This document shows positions 22,401 through 37,400 of a DNA stretch of 64,000 bases, one piece after another. Positions within the stretch are counted from its first letter, which is position 1; every line of letters starts with the position of its first letter. A program made the translations under genes and the position numbers. Origin of the DNA: Owenia fusiformis (lineage: Eukaryota; Annelida; Polychaeta; Sabellida; Oweniidae). The notes under the pieces are model-generated. The model did not search any database. It was not told the DNA's origin and saw only the letters and a list, made by a program, of their open reading frames with translations. The stretch covers positions 2,845,169 to 2,909,168 of the forward strand of contig CAIIXF020000010.1 in assembly GCA_903813345.2 (NCBI GenBank), given 5' to 3'.

Positions 22401-25400
22401 TTATTCTTTTAAGCCATTATCGTTTCAATGATATTATGTAAAATATTTTGTAATGTGTGAAAATAATTTATATGCCCAATACACAATGCATTGTAGAATG
22501 ACCATTCCTATCAGGCGTTGTTTCATGTTTCATTATCTTTTTAATGATATTATATAAAATATTTTGCAATGTGTGAAAATGATTTATGCCCAATACACAA
22601 TGCATTGTAGAATGACCATTCCTATCAGGCGTTGTTTCCTAAAATTAGATAAAGTTTTGAAAAGCAACACTTTCAAGATCATTCCACATAGAAATCAATT
22701 AAATATATGTTGTGCAATCTAATGTCTTTCTATTCTGCTCCTTACCCCTGACCCTAAAATATTTCAATTTCTTCTCTAATCTCTTTGTGTAGATGATGAA
22801 ATGTTTTCTATTGAACGAAAAGCATATATTATGGATGCCAAAGTTGGTCAAAATTCTGGAAACAATTTATAAATTACGCTGGCATCAAATATCATAAACG
22901 AGGCATATTCAATTCATATCTGATATGATGTTTAAATTGGTGTCCAAGTAAAACATGGGACATACTAAATGTCAAACAGCAGGATGATGACAATGAATTT
23001 TGTTCCCAAGTGCCCGAGGTAGACATATGTCTAGTCGAGTCTAAATTCAATTTGCATTATAAATAAGGTCATGTGGTGAACAATACCTATTACAGCAAGG
23101 AGGATTGGCTCCCAGGATCAAAACTCGATATTTTCCAACAATGAAAACGTCGAAATGTCGTTATTTTCTGAAATTAAACCCGACTATAAATTCAAAATAA
23201 ACAGTTCAAAAGATTCGAACCAATATCTCGATCATTTCTTGTGAGTTTTGGAATTTTTCGTTTGGAAATAAGACCAAAATTCACGATTTAAATGTTGAAG
23301 TGAACAAAATGGCGGCTGTTTGAATTCGAATTTTGTATTACGACATACCCATATATGGGACAGAATATCGGTGGTGCACTCTGGGAGCCAATCCTCCTTG
23401 TATTACAGAAAGAAAAATAAGATCATTCATCATTTTCAAACAAAACACGCAAAATTGGTACCTTAGCAGAATATGAGTGACCATCATTTTTGGAAAACTG
23501 TAATTATAAGGAACATGATTATGAGTTAAATAAAAAAACTTGTGTTAGGAATTCTTTTAAATTCACCCAGTGTAAATTTCATGAAAAATGAATGAGAATT
23601 GAAAAATTTATCAGGAAAAAGTTGGATGACTTGCCCTGTCCCGACTACTATGTTGTATCAAAGATTGGTGTAATTCAATATGTAACAATAACACAGTTAC
23701 AAAATCCTTTTGGTAAATATAACAGCAGCATGAGGTTTATTACTATAGATCAGAGGGTTGACAAAATCCGAACAAAATAAAATATTTTTGATTTCCTTAT
23801 CTCTCAAATTGGTTGCGACAGAGTTTGCATTTCCCCTTGGTTCACCCTGTTCTGTCAGATTGTCATCTGTAGTTGGCAAAACAAAATGTTTGATTTTGTC
23901 AAAAATTTCATGATTATTATAGACCTTTTATTCTCCCCGAGATACTGGACATAAAAGGGAGTGTGCTAATTGAATGCCCCGTGCATTATCGAATACAGGA
24001 CTTTCCCCTCCAGTGACCGAAGCTCTACCCCCGAGACATAAGGGCTAGCCTCTACATGAGACTGTAGTAGCAAGGTGTTATCTAGGATCATTAATAAGTG
24101 ATATTATGCGATTGTTTAAATGTTTCAGGTATAATGAAATCAGTGATTATGACTATAACAATCCAGGTTTCTCTTTGGCCACTGGACATTTTACACAAGT
24201 AAGGATATGTAATATAAGCATTTACAGTGAAATGGAATTTGTTCATCTGTTTTATTTGTAGAGATGTTTTTCGAACATATTAATTCGGTTCGAGGCCCAT
24301 TTTAAACGTGTGCATATATTTAACAGCTTTGGTTCTGCTAAAATATGTTCCACTAATTTACAGTCTTACTTACAAAACTTAAAACTATCCCCTTGCTGGG
24401 GTTTCTTCATTGTGATACTCATCACATCTTTTTGCCTTCAACTATTATACTCTAGAAAGAATTCGAATCTAAAAAAGGCCATGAATTCTCCATCCTCCGA
24501 TCACAGGGCTTCAACATCCAGAATATCTTCCTTCTTTTTACAAGGAGGTACGGATTCTGTACACCGGAGGATGTGAATTCTCACGGTGGGGTTTCTTTAG
24601 AACTCATTAACTCGGCGGTAACCAATGAGCCATCCCATAGCTTGAGCACTGGGTTTTTTGTAGGTATCTCTGGTTTTGTAGGTTGTATGGGTTGGTTCTC
24701 TAGAAGTTGGATGTGGGGAGGCCAAGTACCAGTCCGATGATGGTTGGTACCACACTGTCGTGGTATGCCAGTACAAAGAACCAGGAAATTCCCAAGGGGA
24801 ATTTGCATCAAATGTTCTTCCTTTAACACCAATTAGTAGTACTGGTTAGTATTTTAATTACCCCACCGAACAAAGTTCGACAGGGATATAGGAAAGCCGT
24901 CCGTCCGCCCGTTTGTCCGTCCATCCGTTTGTCCGAGTGATAACTCAAATACCGATTGACGGATTTGATTCAAATTTTATAGGCTTATGCCTTATGGGGG
25001 TAGAACCTCTGCTAGAGAAGGAATTTCCAATATGGCCGCTTAATTTGTGCTGAAGAAGAGATTTTCAAAATGGCTGCTAAATATCAAAATGGCGGCCACT
25101 TTTCGTAAAACACGTAATCTTTGATAACTCAAATACCAGTGAAAGGATTTGGTTTAAATTTTATAAGATGATGGCTAGGGACAAGTAGATTTATTCAAGA
25201 AAGAATCTTCAAGATGTCGGCTGAATTTCAAAATGGCCACCATTTTTCATAAAATAACTTTGATAACTCAAATACTAGTTGACGGATTTGATTCAAACTT
25301 TATATGCCGATGCCTAGAGTCAAAAAGATTTGACCTTCAATGATTCATCTTGCTTCAAATTGACCTTTTTTCAAAATCATCTGCAAGTTCTCAGAAGTTC

Positions 25401-28400
25401 AAATCTTTATAAAAGACTTGTAAATAATACTGAATTTAACTAATATTTGAATTAGGAAATGACAAATACTGTACATGATTGGAAAAAATTATTTCTTTTT
25501 ATTTTCAGCTAAATGCTATGTCATAAAACCTAACTTAATGTAGAAAAATATTGAGGAATTGATGTTGCAAATTAGTAAATGAAGAAGAGTTTTTGTATTT
25601 TACAGTTCTATGTCGAGATATTTGTAATTCAATCGTTGTCCATGGTACTAATATTCCGGAAACAAGTCCATTGGACATAACCGGCAGATACGACGTAACT
25701 ACCCAAGAAATCCGCTCAAGTTCAGTATATAAGAAAGGTAAGAGATCTACTAGAGTAAGAAAGGTGGGTTAGACTAGGGCATGGTCTCGCAGTCAGTTCT
25801 CTCAATTATTTAACTACCATTTGGGAACGTGTAAGACGGCTTGTCATAATTTTGGTTTTAGCCATTCCCAATTTTGCACCTCAAGGTTTCGACTTAATAA
25901 CCTTCATAGCTGACTGTAGTACCATGTACTATGTTATGACTAGACATTGCTAGTGACGTCAGTTAATACATAGTGCCATTCTCTGTTTCAGTCTTTCAGA
26001 ACGGAGACGAACTATTTCTGTACTACTTTGATATTCTTCGTGAACCAAATAAACGCAACCTTAGATGGGTCATCGATCCTGTCATACATCCGAGGGTAGC
26101 TACTAACTATTTTGAAAACTTCCAAGCCTATACTGACTATAGTGATTTGTGTCCGCAGAAGATCAATGACGCCACGGCACTTGAAAATTGGTATCTCAAA
26201 ACTAACACAGGATACATTGAATCTGGAAATGTAAAAATAGACTGCTTTCCAGGTTAGTATTAACAGAAGCATGTTAGTATTAACAATGGCAGGTTAGTAT
26301 TAACAGAAGCATGTTAGTATTAACAATGGCAGGTTAGTATTAACAGAAGCATGTTAGTATTAACAATGGCAGGTTAGTATTAACAGAAGCATGTTAGTAT
26401 TAACAATGGCAGGTTAGTATTAGCAGAAGCATGTTAGTATTAACAATGGCAGGTTAGTATTAGCAGAAGCATGTTAGTATTAACAATGGCAGGTTAGTAT
26501 TATTAGAAGCATGTTAGTATTAACAATGGCAGGTTAGTATTAGCAGAAGCATGTTAGTATTAACAATGGCAGGTTAGTATTAGCAGATGCATGTTAGTAT
26601 TAACAATGGCAGGTTAGTATTAACAATGGCAGGTTAGTATTAACAGAAGCATGTTAGTATTAACAATGGCAGGTTAGTATTAACAGAAGCATGTTAGTAT
26701 TAACAATGGCAGGTTAGTATTAGCAGAGGCATGTTAGTATTAACAATGGCAGGTTAGTATTAACAATGGCAGGTTAGTATTATTAGAAGCATGTTAGTAT
26801 TAACAATGGCAGGTTAGTATTAGCAGAGGCATGTTAGTATTAACAATGGCAGGTTAGTATTAGCAGAAGCATGTTAGTATTAACAATGGCAGGTTAGTAT
26901 TAACAGAAGCATGTTAGTATTAACAATGGCAGGTTAGTATTAACAGAAGCATGTTAGTATTAACAATGGCAGGTTAGTATTAGCAGAGGCATGTTAGTAT
27001 TAACAATGGCAGGTTAGTATTAGCAGAAGCATGTTAGTATTAACAATGGCAGGTTAGTATTAACAGAAGCATGTTAGTATTAACAATGGCAGGTTAGTAT
27101 TAGCAGAAGCATATTAGTATTAACAATGGCAGGTTAGTATTAGCAGAGGCATGTTAGTATTAACAATGGAAGGTTAGTATTAACAATGGCAGGTTAGTAT
27201 TAGCAGAAGCATGTTAGTATTAACAATGGCAGGTTAGTATTAACAGAAGCATGTTAGTATTAACAATGGCAGGTTAGTATTAGCAGAAGCATGTTAGTAT
27301 TAACAATGGCAGGTTAGTATTAGCAGATGCATATTAGTATTAACAATGGAAGGTTAGTATTAACAATGGCAGGTTAGTATTAGCAGAAGCATGTTAGTAT
27401 TAACAATGGCAGGTTAGTATTAACAGAAGCATGTTAGTATTAACAATGGAAGGTTAGTATTAACAGAAGCATGTTAGTATTAACAATGGAAGGTTAGTAT
27501 TAGCAGAAGCATGTTAGTATTAACAATGGCAGGTTAGTATTAGCAGAAGCATGTTAGTATTAACAATGGCAGGTTAGTATTAGCAGAAGCATGTTAGTAT
27601 TAACAATGGCAGGTTAGTATTAACAGAAGCATGTTAGTATTAACAATGGCAGGTTAGTATTAGCAGAAGCATGTTAGTATTAACAATGGCAGGTTAGTAT
27701 TAGCAGAAGCATGTTAGTATTAACAATGGCAGGTTAGTATTAGCAGAAGCATGTTAGTATTAACAATGGCAGGTTAGTATTAACAGAAGCATGTTAGTAT
27801 TAACAATGGCAGGTTAGTATTAGCAGAAGCATGTTAGTATTAACAATGGCAGGTTAGTATTAACAATGGCAGGTTAGTATTAACAATGGAAGGTTAGTAT
27901 TAACAATGGCAGGTTAGTATTAACAGAAGCATATTAGTATTAACAATGGCAGGTTAGTATTAGCAGAAGCATGTTAGTATTAACAATGGCAGGTTAGTAT
28001 TAGCAGAAGCATGTTAGTATTAACAATGGCAGGTTAGTATTAACAATGGCAGGTTAGTATTAACAATGGAAGGTTAGTATTAACAATGGTAGGTTAGTAT
28101 TAACAGAAGCATGTTAGTATTAACAATGGCAGGTTAGTATTATTAGAAGCATGTTAGTATTAACAATGGCAGGTTAGTATTAGCAGAAGCATGTTAGTAT
28201 TAACAATGGCAGGTTAGTATTAGCAGAAGCATGTTAGTATTAACAATGGCAGGTTAGTATTAACAGAAGCATGTTAGTATTAACAATGGCAGGTTAGTAT
28301 TATTAGAAGCATGTTAGTATTAACAATGGCAGGTTAGTATTAGCAGAAGCATGTTAGTATTAACAATGGCAGGTTAGTATTAGCAGAAGCATGTTAGTAT

Positions 28401-31400
28401 TAACAATGGCAGGTTAGTATTAGCAGAAGCATGTTAGTATTAACAATGGCAGGTTAGTATTAGCAGAAGCATATTAGTATTAACAATGGAAGGTTAGTAT
28501 TAACAATGGCAGGTTAGTATTAGCAGAAGCATGTTAGTATTAACAATGGCAGGTTAGTATTAACAGAAGCATGTTAGTATTAACAATGGCAGGTTAGTAT
28601 TATTAGAAGCATGTTAGTATTAACAATGGCAGGTTAGTATTAGCAGAAGCATGTTAGTATTAACAATGGCAGGTTAGTATTAGCAGAAGCATGTTAGTAT
28701 TAACAATGGAAGGTTAGTATTAGCAGATGCATATTAGTATTAACAATGGCAGGTTAGTATTAGCAGAAGCATGTTAGTATTAACAATGGCAGGTTAGTAT
28801 TAACAGAAGCATATTAGTATTAACAATGGAAGGTTAGTATTAACAATGGCAGGTTAGTATTAACAGAAGCATGTTAGTATTAACAATGGCAGGTTAGTAT
28901 TAGCAGAAGCATGTTAGTATTAACAATGGCAGGTTAGTATTAACAGAAGCATATTAGTATTAACAATGGCAGGTTAGTATTAACAGAAGCATGTTAGTAT
29001 TAACAATGGCAGGTTAGTATTAGCAGAAGCATGTTAGTATTAACAATGGCAGGTTAGTATTATTAGAAGCATGTTAGTATTAACAATGGCAGGTTAGTAT
29101 TATTAGAAGCATGTTAGTATTAACAATGGCAGGTTAGTATTATTAGAAGCATGTTAGTATTAACAATGGCAGGTTAGTATTAGCAGAAGCATGTTAGTAT
29201 TAACAATGGCAGGTTAGTATTAACAGAAGCATGTTAGTATTAACAATGGCAGGTTAGTATTATTAGAAGCATGTTAGTATTAACAATGGCAGGTTAGTAT
29301 TAGCAGAAGCATGTTAGTATTAACAATGGCAGGTTAGTATTAACAGAAGCATGTTAGTATTAACAATGGAAGGTTAGTATTAACAGAAGCATGTTAGTAT
29401 TAACAATGGAAGGTTAGTATTAGCAGAAGCATGTTAGTATTAACAATGGAAGGTTAGTATTAACAGAAGCATGTTAGTACTATTAACAATGGCAGGTTAG
29501 TATTAGCAGAAGCATGTTAGTATTAACAATGGCAGGTTAGTATTAACAGAAGCATGTTAGTATTAACAATGGCAGGTTAGTATTAGCAGAAGCATGTTAG
29601 TATTAACAATGGCAGGTTAGTATTAGCAGAAGCATGTTAGTATTAACAATGGTAGGTTAGTATTAGCAGAAGCATGTTAGTATTAACAATGGTAGGTTAG
29701 TATTAGCAGAAGCATGTTAGTATTAACAATGGCAGGTTAGTATTAGCAGAAGCATGTTAGTATTAACAATGGCAGGTTAGTATTAGCAGAAGCATATTAG
29801 TATTAACAATGGCAGGTTAGTATTAGCAGAAGCATGTTAGTATTAACAATGGCAGGTTAGTATTAACAGAAGCATATTAGTATTAACAATGGAAGGTTAG
29901 TATTAACAATGGCAGGTTAGTATTAACAGAAGCATGTTAGTATTAACAATGGCAGGTTAGTATTAGCAGAAGCATGTTAGTATTAACAATGGCAGGTTAG
30001 TATTAACAGATGCATATTAGTATTAACAATGGCAGGTTAGTATTATTAGAAGCATGTTAGTATTAACAATGGCAGGTTAGTATTAGCAGAAGCATGTTAG
30101 TATTAACAATGGCAGGTTAGTATTATTAGAAGCATGTTAGTATTAACAATGGCAGGTTAGTATTAGCAGAAGCATGTTAGTATTAACAATGGCAGGTTAG
30201 TATTATTAGAAGCATGTTAGTATTAACAATGGCAGGTTAGTATTAGCAGAAGCATGTTAGTATTAACAATGGCAGGTTAGTATTAGCAGAAGCATATTAG
30301 TATTAACAATGGAAGGTTAGTATTAACAATGGCAGGTTAGTATTAGCAGAAGCATGTTAGTATTAACAATGGCAGGTTAGTATTAACAGAAGCATGTTAG
30401 TATTAACAATGGCAGGTTAGTATTATTAGAAGCATATTAGTATTAACAATGGAAGGTTAGTATTAGCAGAAGCATGTTAGTATTAACAATGGCAGGTTAG
30501 TATTAACAATGGAAGGTTAGTATTAACAATGGTAGGTTAGTATTAGCAGAAGCATGTTAGTATTAACAATGGCAGGTTAGTATTAACAGAAGCATGTTAG
30601 TATTAACAATGGCAGGTTAGTATTAGCAGAAGCATATTAGTATTAACAATGGAAGGTTAGTATTAGCAGAAGCATGTTAGTATTAACAATGGCAGGTTAG
30701 TATTAACAATGGAAGGTTAGTATTAACAATGGTAGGTTAGTATTAGCAGAAGCATGTTAGTATTAACAATGGAAGGTTAGTATTAGCAGAAGCATGTTAG
30801 TATTAACAATGGCAGGTTAGTATTAACAATGGAAGGTTAGTATTAACAATGGTAGGTTAGTATTAGCAGAAGCATGTTAGTATTAACAATGGCAGGTTAG
30901 TATTAACAATGGAAGGTTAGTATTAACAATGGCAGGTTAGTATTAGCAGAAGCATATTAGTATTAACAATGGCAGGTTAGTATTAGCAGATGCATATTAG
31001 TATTAACAATGGCAGGTTAGTATTATTAGATGCATATTAGTATTAACAATGGAAGGTTAGTATTAACAGAAGCATGTTAGTACTATTAACAATGGCAGGT
31101 TAGTATTAGCAGAAGCATATTAGTATTAACAATGGAAGGTTAGTATTAACAATGGCAGGTTAGTATTAGCAGAAGCATGTTAGTATTAACAATGGCAGGT
31201 TAGTATTAACAGAAGCATATTAGTATTAACAATGGCAGGTTAGTATTAACAGAAGCATGTTAGTATTAACAATGGCAGGTTAGTATTAGCAGAAGCATGT
31301 TAGTATTAACAATGGCAGGTTAGTATTAGCCGAAGCATGTTAGTATTAACAATGGCAGGTTAGTATTAACAATGGCAGGTTAGTATTAGCCGAAGCATGT

Positions 31401-34400
31401 TAGTATTAACAATGGCAGGTTAGTATTAGCAGAGGCATGTTAGTATTAACAGAAGCATGTTAGTATTAGCAGATGCATATAAGTATTAACAATGGCAGGT
31501 TAGTATTAACAGAAGCATGTTAGTATTAACAATGGCAGGTTAGTATTAGCAGAGGCATGTTAGTACTATTAACAATGGCAGGTTAGTATTAGCAGAAGCA
31601 TATTAGTATTAACAATGGCAGGTTAGTATTAGCAGATGCATGTTAGTATTAACAATGGCAGGTTAGTATTAGCAGAGGCAGGTTAGTATTAACAATGGAA
31701 GGTTAGTATTAACAGAAGCATGTTAGTACTATTAACAATGGCAGGTTAGTATTAGCAGAAGCATATTAGTATTAACAATGGAAGGTTAGTATTAACAGAA
31801 GCATGTTAGTACTATTAACAATGGCAGGTTAGTATTAGCAGAAGCATATTAGTATTAACAATGGCAGGTTAGTATTAGCAGAAGCATGTTAGTATTAACA
31901 ATGGCAGGTTAGTATTAGCAGAGGCATGTTAGTACTATTAACAATGGCAGGTTAGTATTAGCAGAAGCATGTTAGTATTAACAATGGAAGGTTAGTATTA
32001 ACAGAAGCATGTTAGTACTATTAACAATGGCAGGTTAGTATTAACAGAAGCATATTAGTATTAACAATGGCAGGTTAGTATTAGCAACGGTTGGTTTAAA
32101 TTATTCATTGAGCCCCTCGTTTGAATTTACTTTTCAAGGCAATATTAAGTCAATCAATAATATCACCTACACCTTGTCAAATCAATGATGAGAAAGGGTG
32201 CAGTGTGACAAGTGATTTTAGCCAGTCATGTCTTTCACCATGAGTACTTTCTGGGCATAATACAATGGTTCTTAGTAAAACAAACTTTCAAGTGAAGTAC
32301 CCATGATAGTAAAATACCAATCGAACAATTTGAAATATTACCCACATTATGTCATCATTTCCAAAATATTGAACCTATTTACTCAAAAGAGGATCTTTTT
32401 CCGATTTTTATATTGCATAAAAAGATTATTCAACAAGGGGTCTATATTACAAGGAGTAGAATTATTTGAAGGTCTAGTTTATCAATTTTTGATGACCAGA
32501 AATAAAAAGAATTATGCTGAAAACAATGGATAGCACGAATTTTCCCTATATAACATGGGATATGTGTTGTTTAACTTTTACGCATTTCAATACCCATTCC
32601 CTTTTCAGCTTAACATTTTTTTAAAGTGCCAATATGGGTCCTAATCCATAATTTTTCAGAGTTGAATTGATATTTTACTATCATTGGGACTTCACATTGC
32701 ATTTTACTTTCATTGGAACTGGGAAAACATATTGTTTTTATAAAAAGAACAGTGTATTTATGGCCAGAAAGTACCCATGGTGAAAGATATGACCGTCTTA
32801 AAGCACTTGCAATACTGCACATGGACCTTTTTCTCCATATTGCATTCACAGCTGCACTCAATATGCTTGACTTAATCATTATAAATTTATTTAAGAGTAA
32901 TACTTACATGCCTAACCATCGACAACGTACAATGACAAACACGCCGTCGTACACTTTAGATGCACATGTACGGTGTCACTTTTAACCGATTTGAAGCAAA
33001 GACAATTGTGTATATTTGATGTAGGTTTGTGTAGTTTAAAGAAACATATTCTCATAAAAATATTCGACACTCTTAGACGACATGGGAGGAAATGATCAAA
33101 GGAAATGTGTAAAAACAACATCTTCCGTTACCGACCAATTATATACTGAGTAGATTGACTACGAAAAATCGAGCATTGTTCGAAAATCTTTTAAAGGTTT
33201 CCGATAAGCATCCCGTATAAAAACAATATGGCGGCTCCAGGCGAATCAACTGGATCAGTCCATTTTTAAGAAATAAGGGGAGTTCTGTAAAATCCAGTTT
33301 ATTGAAATTGTCTTTGAGATAAAGTAATTGTTTATAATGATTTTGAAAACGTTATCCAAAGAGTGATTGCGTTCAAAGAATACATGTACAACAGCCAATA
33401 TAAATCCTTGTATTAGAAACCGGGTTGTCTTGCTTTATTTCATTTGTAGGATATTTCATATGCCAAGCTGTGTGCTATTACGTTATGGGGAAATTTAGAT
33501 GCCAATTTTTCCTTATTATACACAAATAGAAGATCCTGAAACTTCACCCATAAATGTAGAATTGATTTGTCAAAATAAAAATCACCCTTTTATAAATGTG
33601 TGACGATCTATAATATACTTATGCTATATAACAGTTAGAGGTGTTGACACAACGACCTCGAACCTGTGAACCCTTGAGTATTATTCCGGGATCGGGCCTT
33701 TTATACTAAACGGTGAGCAACACCAGAAACGAGCGTTCGATTTGCTAAACGATATGCGTCACCCTTTAAGGATATACCAGTGTAACCTCCGAAAAAATCG
33801 ACCATTTTCAATCTCAACGAAACTAGGTTTTTATTTTAGACATATATGTAGCGATTCAAAAAATGTAATAAAAAAGGTAGGTCAACGGATAAGTTTTTCC
33901 ATAAGAAGCTTCTGAAAATGGGTATGACGTTTATAATCATTTGAATATTTGAGGCGCCATTGATTTCACAGCAAAAAACATATAGTCCTGTATTTCTTCG
34001 ATAAAATGATGTTTTAGAGAGTATTGATGATTTTTGTCGAGTCTAGATAAACTTCCTTTATACATAATTACGTTGGTTTGACTATTGGTACACTCGGGAC
34101 ATTTTTTCTTACTTTTTTCACTCAAAGTGTTACCCCTACCCCAACGATATTTGTCAGATTTTGTAACGTTTTTCCATTAAAAATAAAACATTTTCATTTT
34201 CGCATTTTGACACGTTTTGAATCGAAAATTATGCAAATTTCGAATGGATTGTGGTATTTTTTTTATTTGCTTATTGTAAAGGGTCAATGGTCTGTTTTGC
34301 GCTTGAAAATACCGTTGAAGATTGATATGATTTAACGATGATTATGATGATACAAAGCCAATGGTCAATTCGCGCCATAATTTAACGAAATCTATGACGT

Positions 34401-37400
34401 CTTTCTCAAGAATTAACAAAATCGACTGCTCACATGAGTCCACATGATAAACATCATTCCAAATTATTTTGAATTATGGATATATTGAGGCCTGAATGAC
34501 CCAGTTAGACATCCATTCAATATTAACAATATTTAATAAAAAATGGCTCATAATAGCCATATTTGGCTCCTAATATGCTTCGATTTCTGTTCATTTTTCG
34601 GGAAAGGATAACGTTACATTTGAGGTTAACAATTGTGAAAATTCAACATGTCCTATCTTAAAGAACTGCCTTCACAAGTATCACCTTACAGACATTTACT
34701 CATGATATATACATCGTACATCTAAAGTATACGACGGTATATTTTGTCACTGATGTACGTTGTCAATGGTGAGGCGTGTAACGATAAAGTATTATTTGTG
34801 ATTTTTGCACTTAACTTGTATAAATGGGGGTCCGCGCATTGCACCGAAACCCATTATACCGACGCGTACTGTACGGAAAGGCGTTATACCGAATGCATAA
34901 TTCCTGCGTGTAACAACTATATGCTTGTGAGCCAATGCAACTGCAAAGTAATTGATAGACAAATTAGGGAACACATATTTAATTTTTCATAATTTTTCTG
35001 CATCTAATTAACTATTTCATTTCCTTTAATATTTTGACAAACAAAACCTTCTCAATAGTTTTTTAAACGAATATTAATTGTAACCAAACCCTATTCAGTA
35101 TTTCTAAATAATAAACTTGTCCAAAAACATATAAAATTTAATTTATGTTATTATATGTCTCTGGCTAGCCGGAGTCATGTTTGAATTGCAATAAAGAATC
35201 ATGTATCATTCTATATCGGAAATATAAAAGCATTTGTCGGATTCGCCTTCGTGCATCATGTGTATGGGTTAGTTGTAGTGTATACACTCATGCTTTTATA
35301 TTTCCAATATAGAATGATACATGATTCTTTATTATTAAATAACGAAATATCTTCGCAGGTTAACAGCATTACGTGCAGCTTTTGTATAGCTACGTACCCA
35401 TACATTTCGCTCACCATTGGAAAGCTTACATTGTATTCTTAAATGTATTTTGTTCCAAACTAAACTTTAATAATGAATGAGTGACATATTTTCGCAGACT
35501 AAGAACATGTACATGAAGGTTTGGCGGGAAGAACCCCCAATCCACCCTCATAGTTTTGCTCACTCGTGACGTACATCACAAAATACCCAGGCTACGCCAC
35601 TGGGATGTTTTGAGTTTCCCTTCCTTGATGAAGCCTGTACTAGTATTATGTTCCTATTTCTTGCCTGGTCTTCCTGATTTTAAAAATGCGAATTTATATT
35701 GTACTTGGGGCATTAGAAATCTTTGAATTCGACGTTTGTTTTGTAGTTGACGGAGCTTGGGGTGTTTGGTCAGATTTTACGGAGTGTTCTGCTACGTGTC
35801 AAGGTGGAACGAAAAGTAGGGCCAGAGATTGCAACAATCCAACCCCGATTGGTGGCGCACCATGTCTTGGCCTTGATGGAACGACACGGCTTTTGAGAGA
35901 AGTGCAAATTATATCCTGTAATAACTTTGAATGTGGTAAGGACATACCAAAGCATATATGTATTAGTAATTCTTCAGCATTATACAATGGATTGTTACAA
36001 GCTCTGGAACACCAATCCCTTTACTCGAGTCTCTAGCCACACTGTGGCCGAAGAATAAGGTAACAAACCCCCACCTACCCAACTACTTCAGTTCACCTCA
36101 TGTTTAAAGTCATTCCATGTTTTGATTATCATCTTACTGGTACCTGTTACACTGCTGGGGTGAGTCTAACGAAGGTTACAGAAAAAACAGTGTCCTCACT
36201 GGCTTTATCCAAGCAAAACGAAGCAATTATTTGGTGTTACACTGCACCTGCCCCGCCCACTTATTCATCAATATTCTTATTATTTTAATATAAATCAATG
36301 ATCATAACTTTTAAACTTTATTTTAACAATTCTGCGCTAGTTCGAAATTCCAAAGAAAATAAAACCAGATGAATGTGATCATTCCGTACACATGTCCATA
36401 CGATTTTTATATATTTCAGTCAATAAGATGACAAGTATTCTTCTCATTTTCTATCATTTCTCTTGGAAAACATATGGAATAGTAGAGGTTAATTATTAGG
36501 TGGGATTGGATTTGGGGTTTATACAGGGGGCAAGTATGTACTATCGTATAAAAACGATTCCCGAATGGGCTTCTCACTTATACCATGATATTGCGTGATT
36601 CAAATAGTGTAGCCATTATTAAATATCTCGGATTCGGCTCGGTTGGTTTAACTCATTTCATGACCAATACTATGAATATTATCCGCCACTATACCATTCA
36701 TATTTGGTTGAGTTGGCCATAAAAATAGTATGTTAATCCATCAGCCGTCAGTTGAATTCGAAAGTGACGCAAATAGGAAGAAACTTGAAAATCAGTTGTA
36801 AGCAACGTCTTAGGACACATCAATAATTCAAGGGCAACAATTATGAATGCCTAGGCGGGACTTTGGTTTTTGGGGCTGGCCTAATACATGGGGCCTCAGG
36901 GGCGAATTTGGAAACCAACAAGGGGGGGGGGGCAAATTTCAGGTCAGAGAAAAAACTTTCGCGCTAACGAGGAAAAATTTTTTTGGCCCCTAAAACCCAA
37001 AAGTGGGCCCAAATTTTGAAATTTTGAGGCCAATTTTCTTCAAAATTTGGCCTGAAATGAAAAAATAAGGCCTAAAAATGCCCGGTAATGATCAAAAAGG
37101 CCCATTTTTGGGGCCTTTTTTCGCTCCAAAATTTTTGTTAGGCCCAATTTTTTCTGGGCCCACCCAAGGGGGGGGGGCGCCCCCCAGATCCGCCAGTGCG
37201 CCTCTCTGTTGCAAATACCTGTCAACAAGGCACAGTTTTGGCCAGTTCAAAGAGCGTTCCTTGTTCGCAGGTCTTACCGCATATGTACAGTACACGGTAG
37301 TTTTGAAACGTTAATGCAATCTATTTAAACATGAAGTGTAACTTCACTTACAATTTTAAATCGTCGAAAAATAAAATAATGAAACGACCAGATAAGAATT

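Larger units (their letters stand above)
32090..35746. other. Rest of intron 6
   Basis: Intronic AT-rich DNA. Holds a fold-back element (32223-32800), a hairpin pair (35189-35333) and otherwise nothing recognised. The short open frames here show no known domain. Confidence 0.6.

Noticed and set aside
26251-32089. CRISPR-like regular repeats
   Set aside because: Units abut with no spacers, there are no cas genes and the setting is a eukaryotic intron; it is a minisatellite.
26251-32089. Array of HNF1-like sites (GTTA....TAAC)
   Set aside because: The spacing between half-sites is one base shorter than the HNF1 consensus GTTAATNATTAAC, so the resemblance follows from the unit sequence and is not good evidence of binding.
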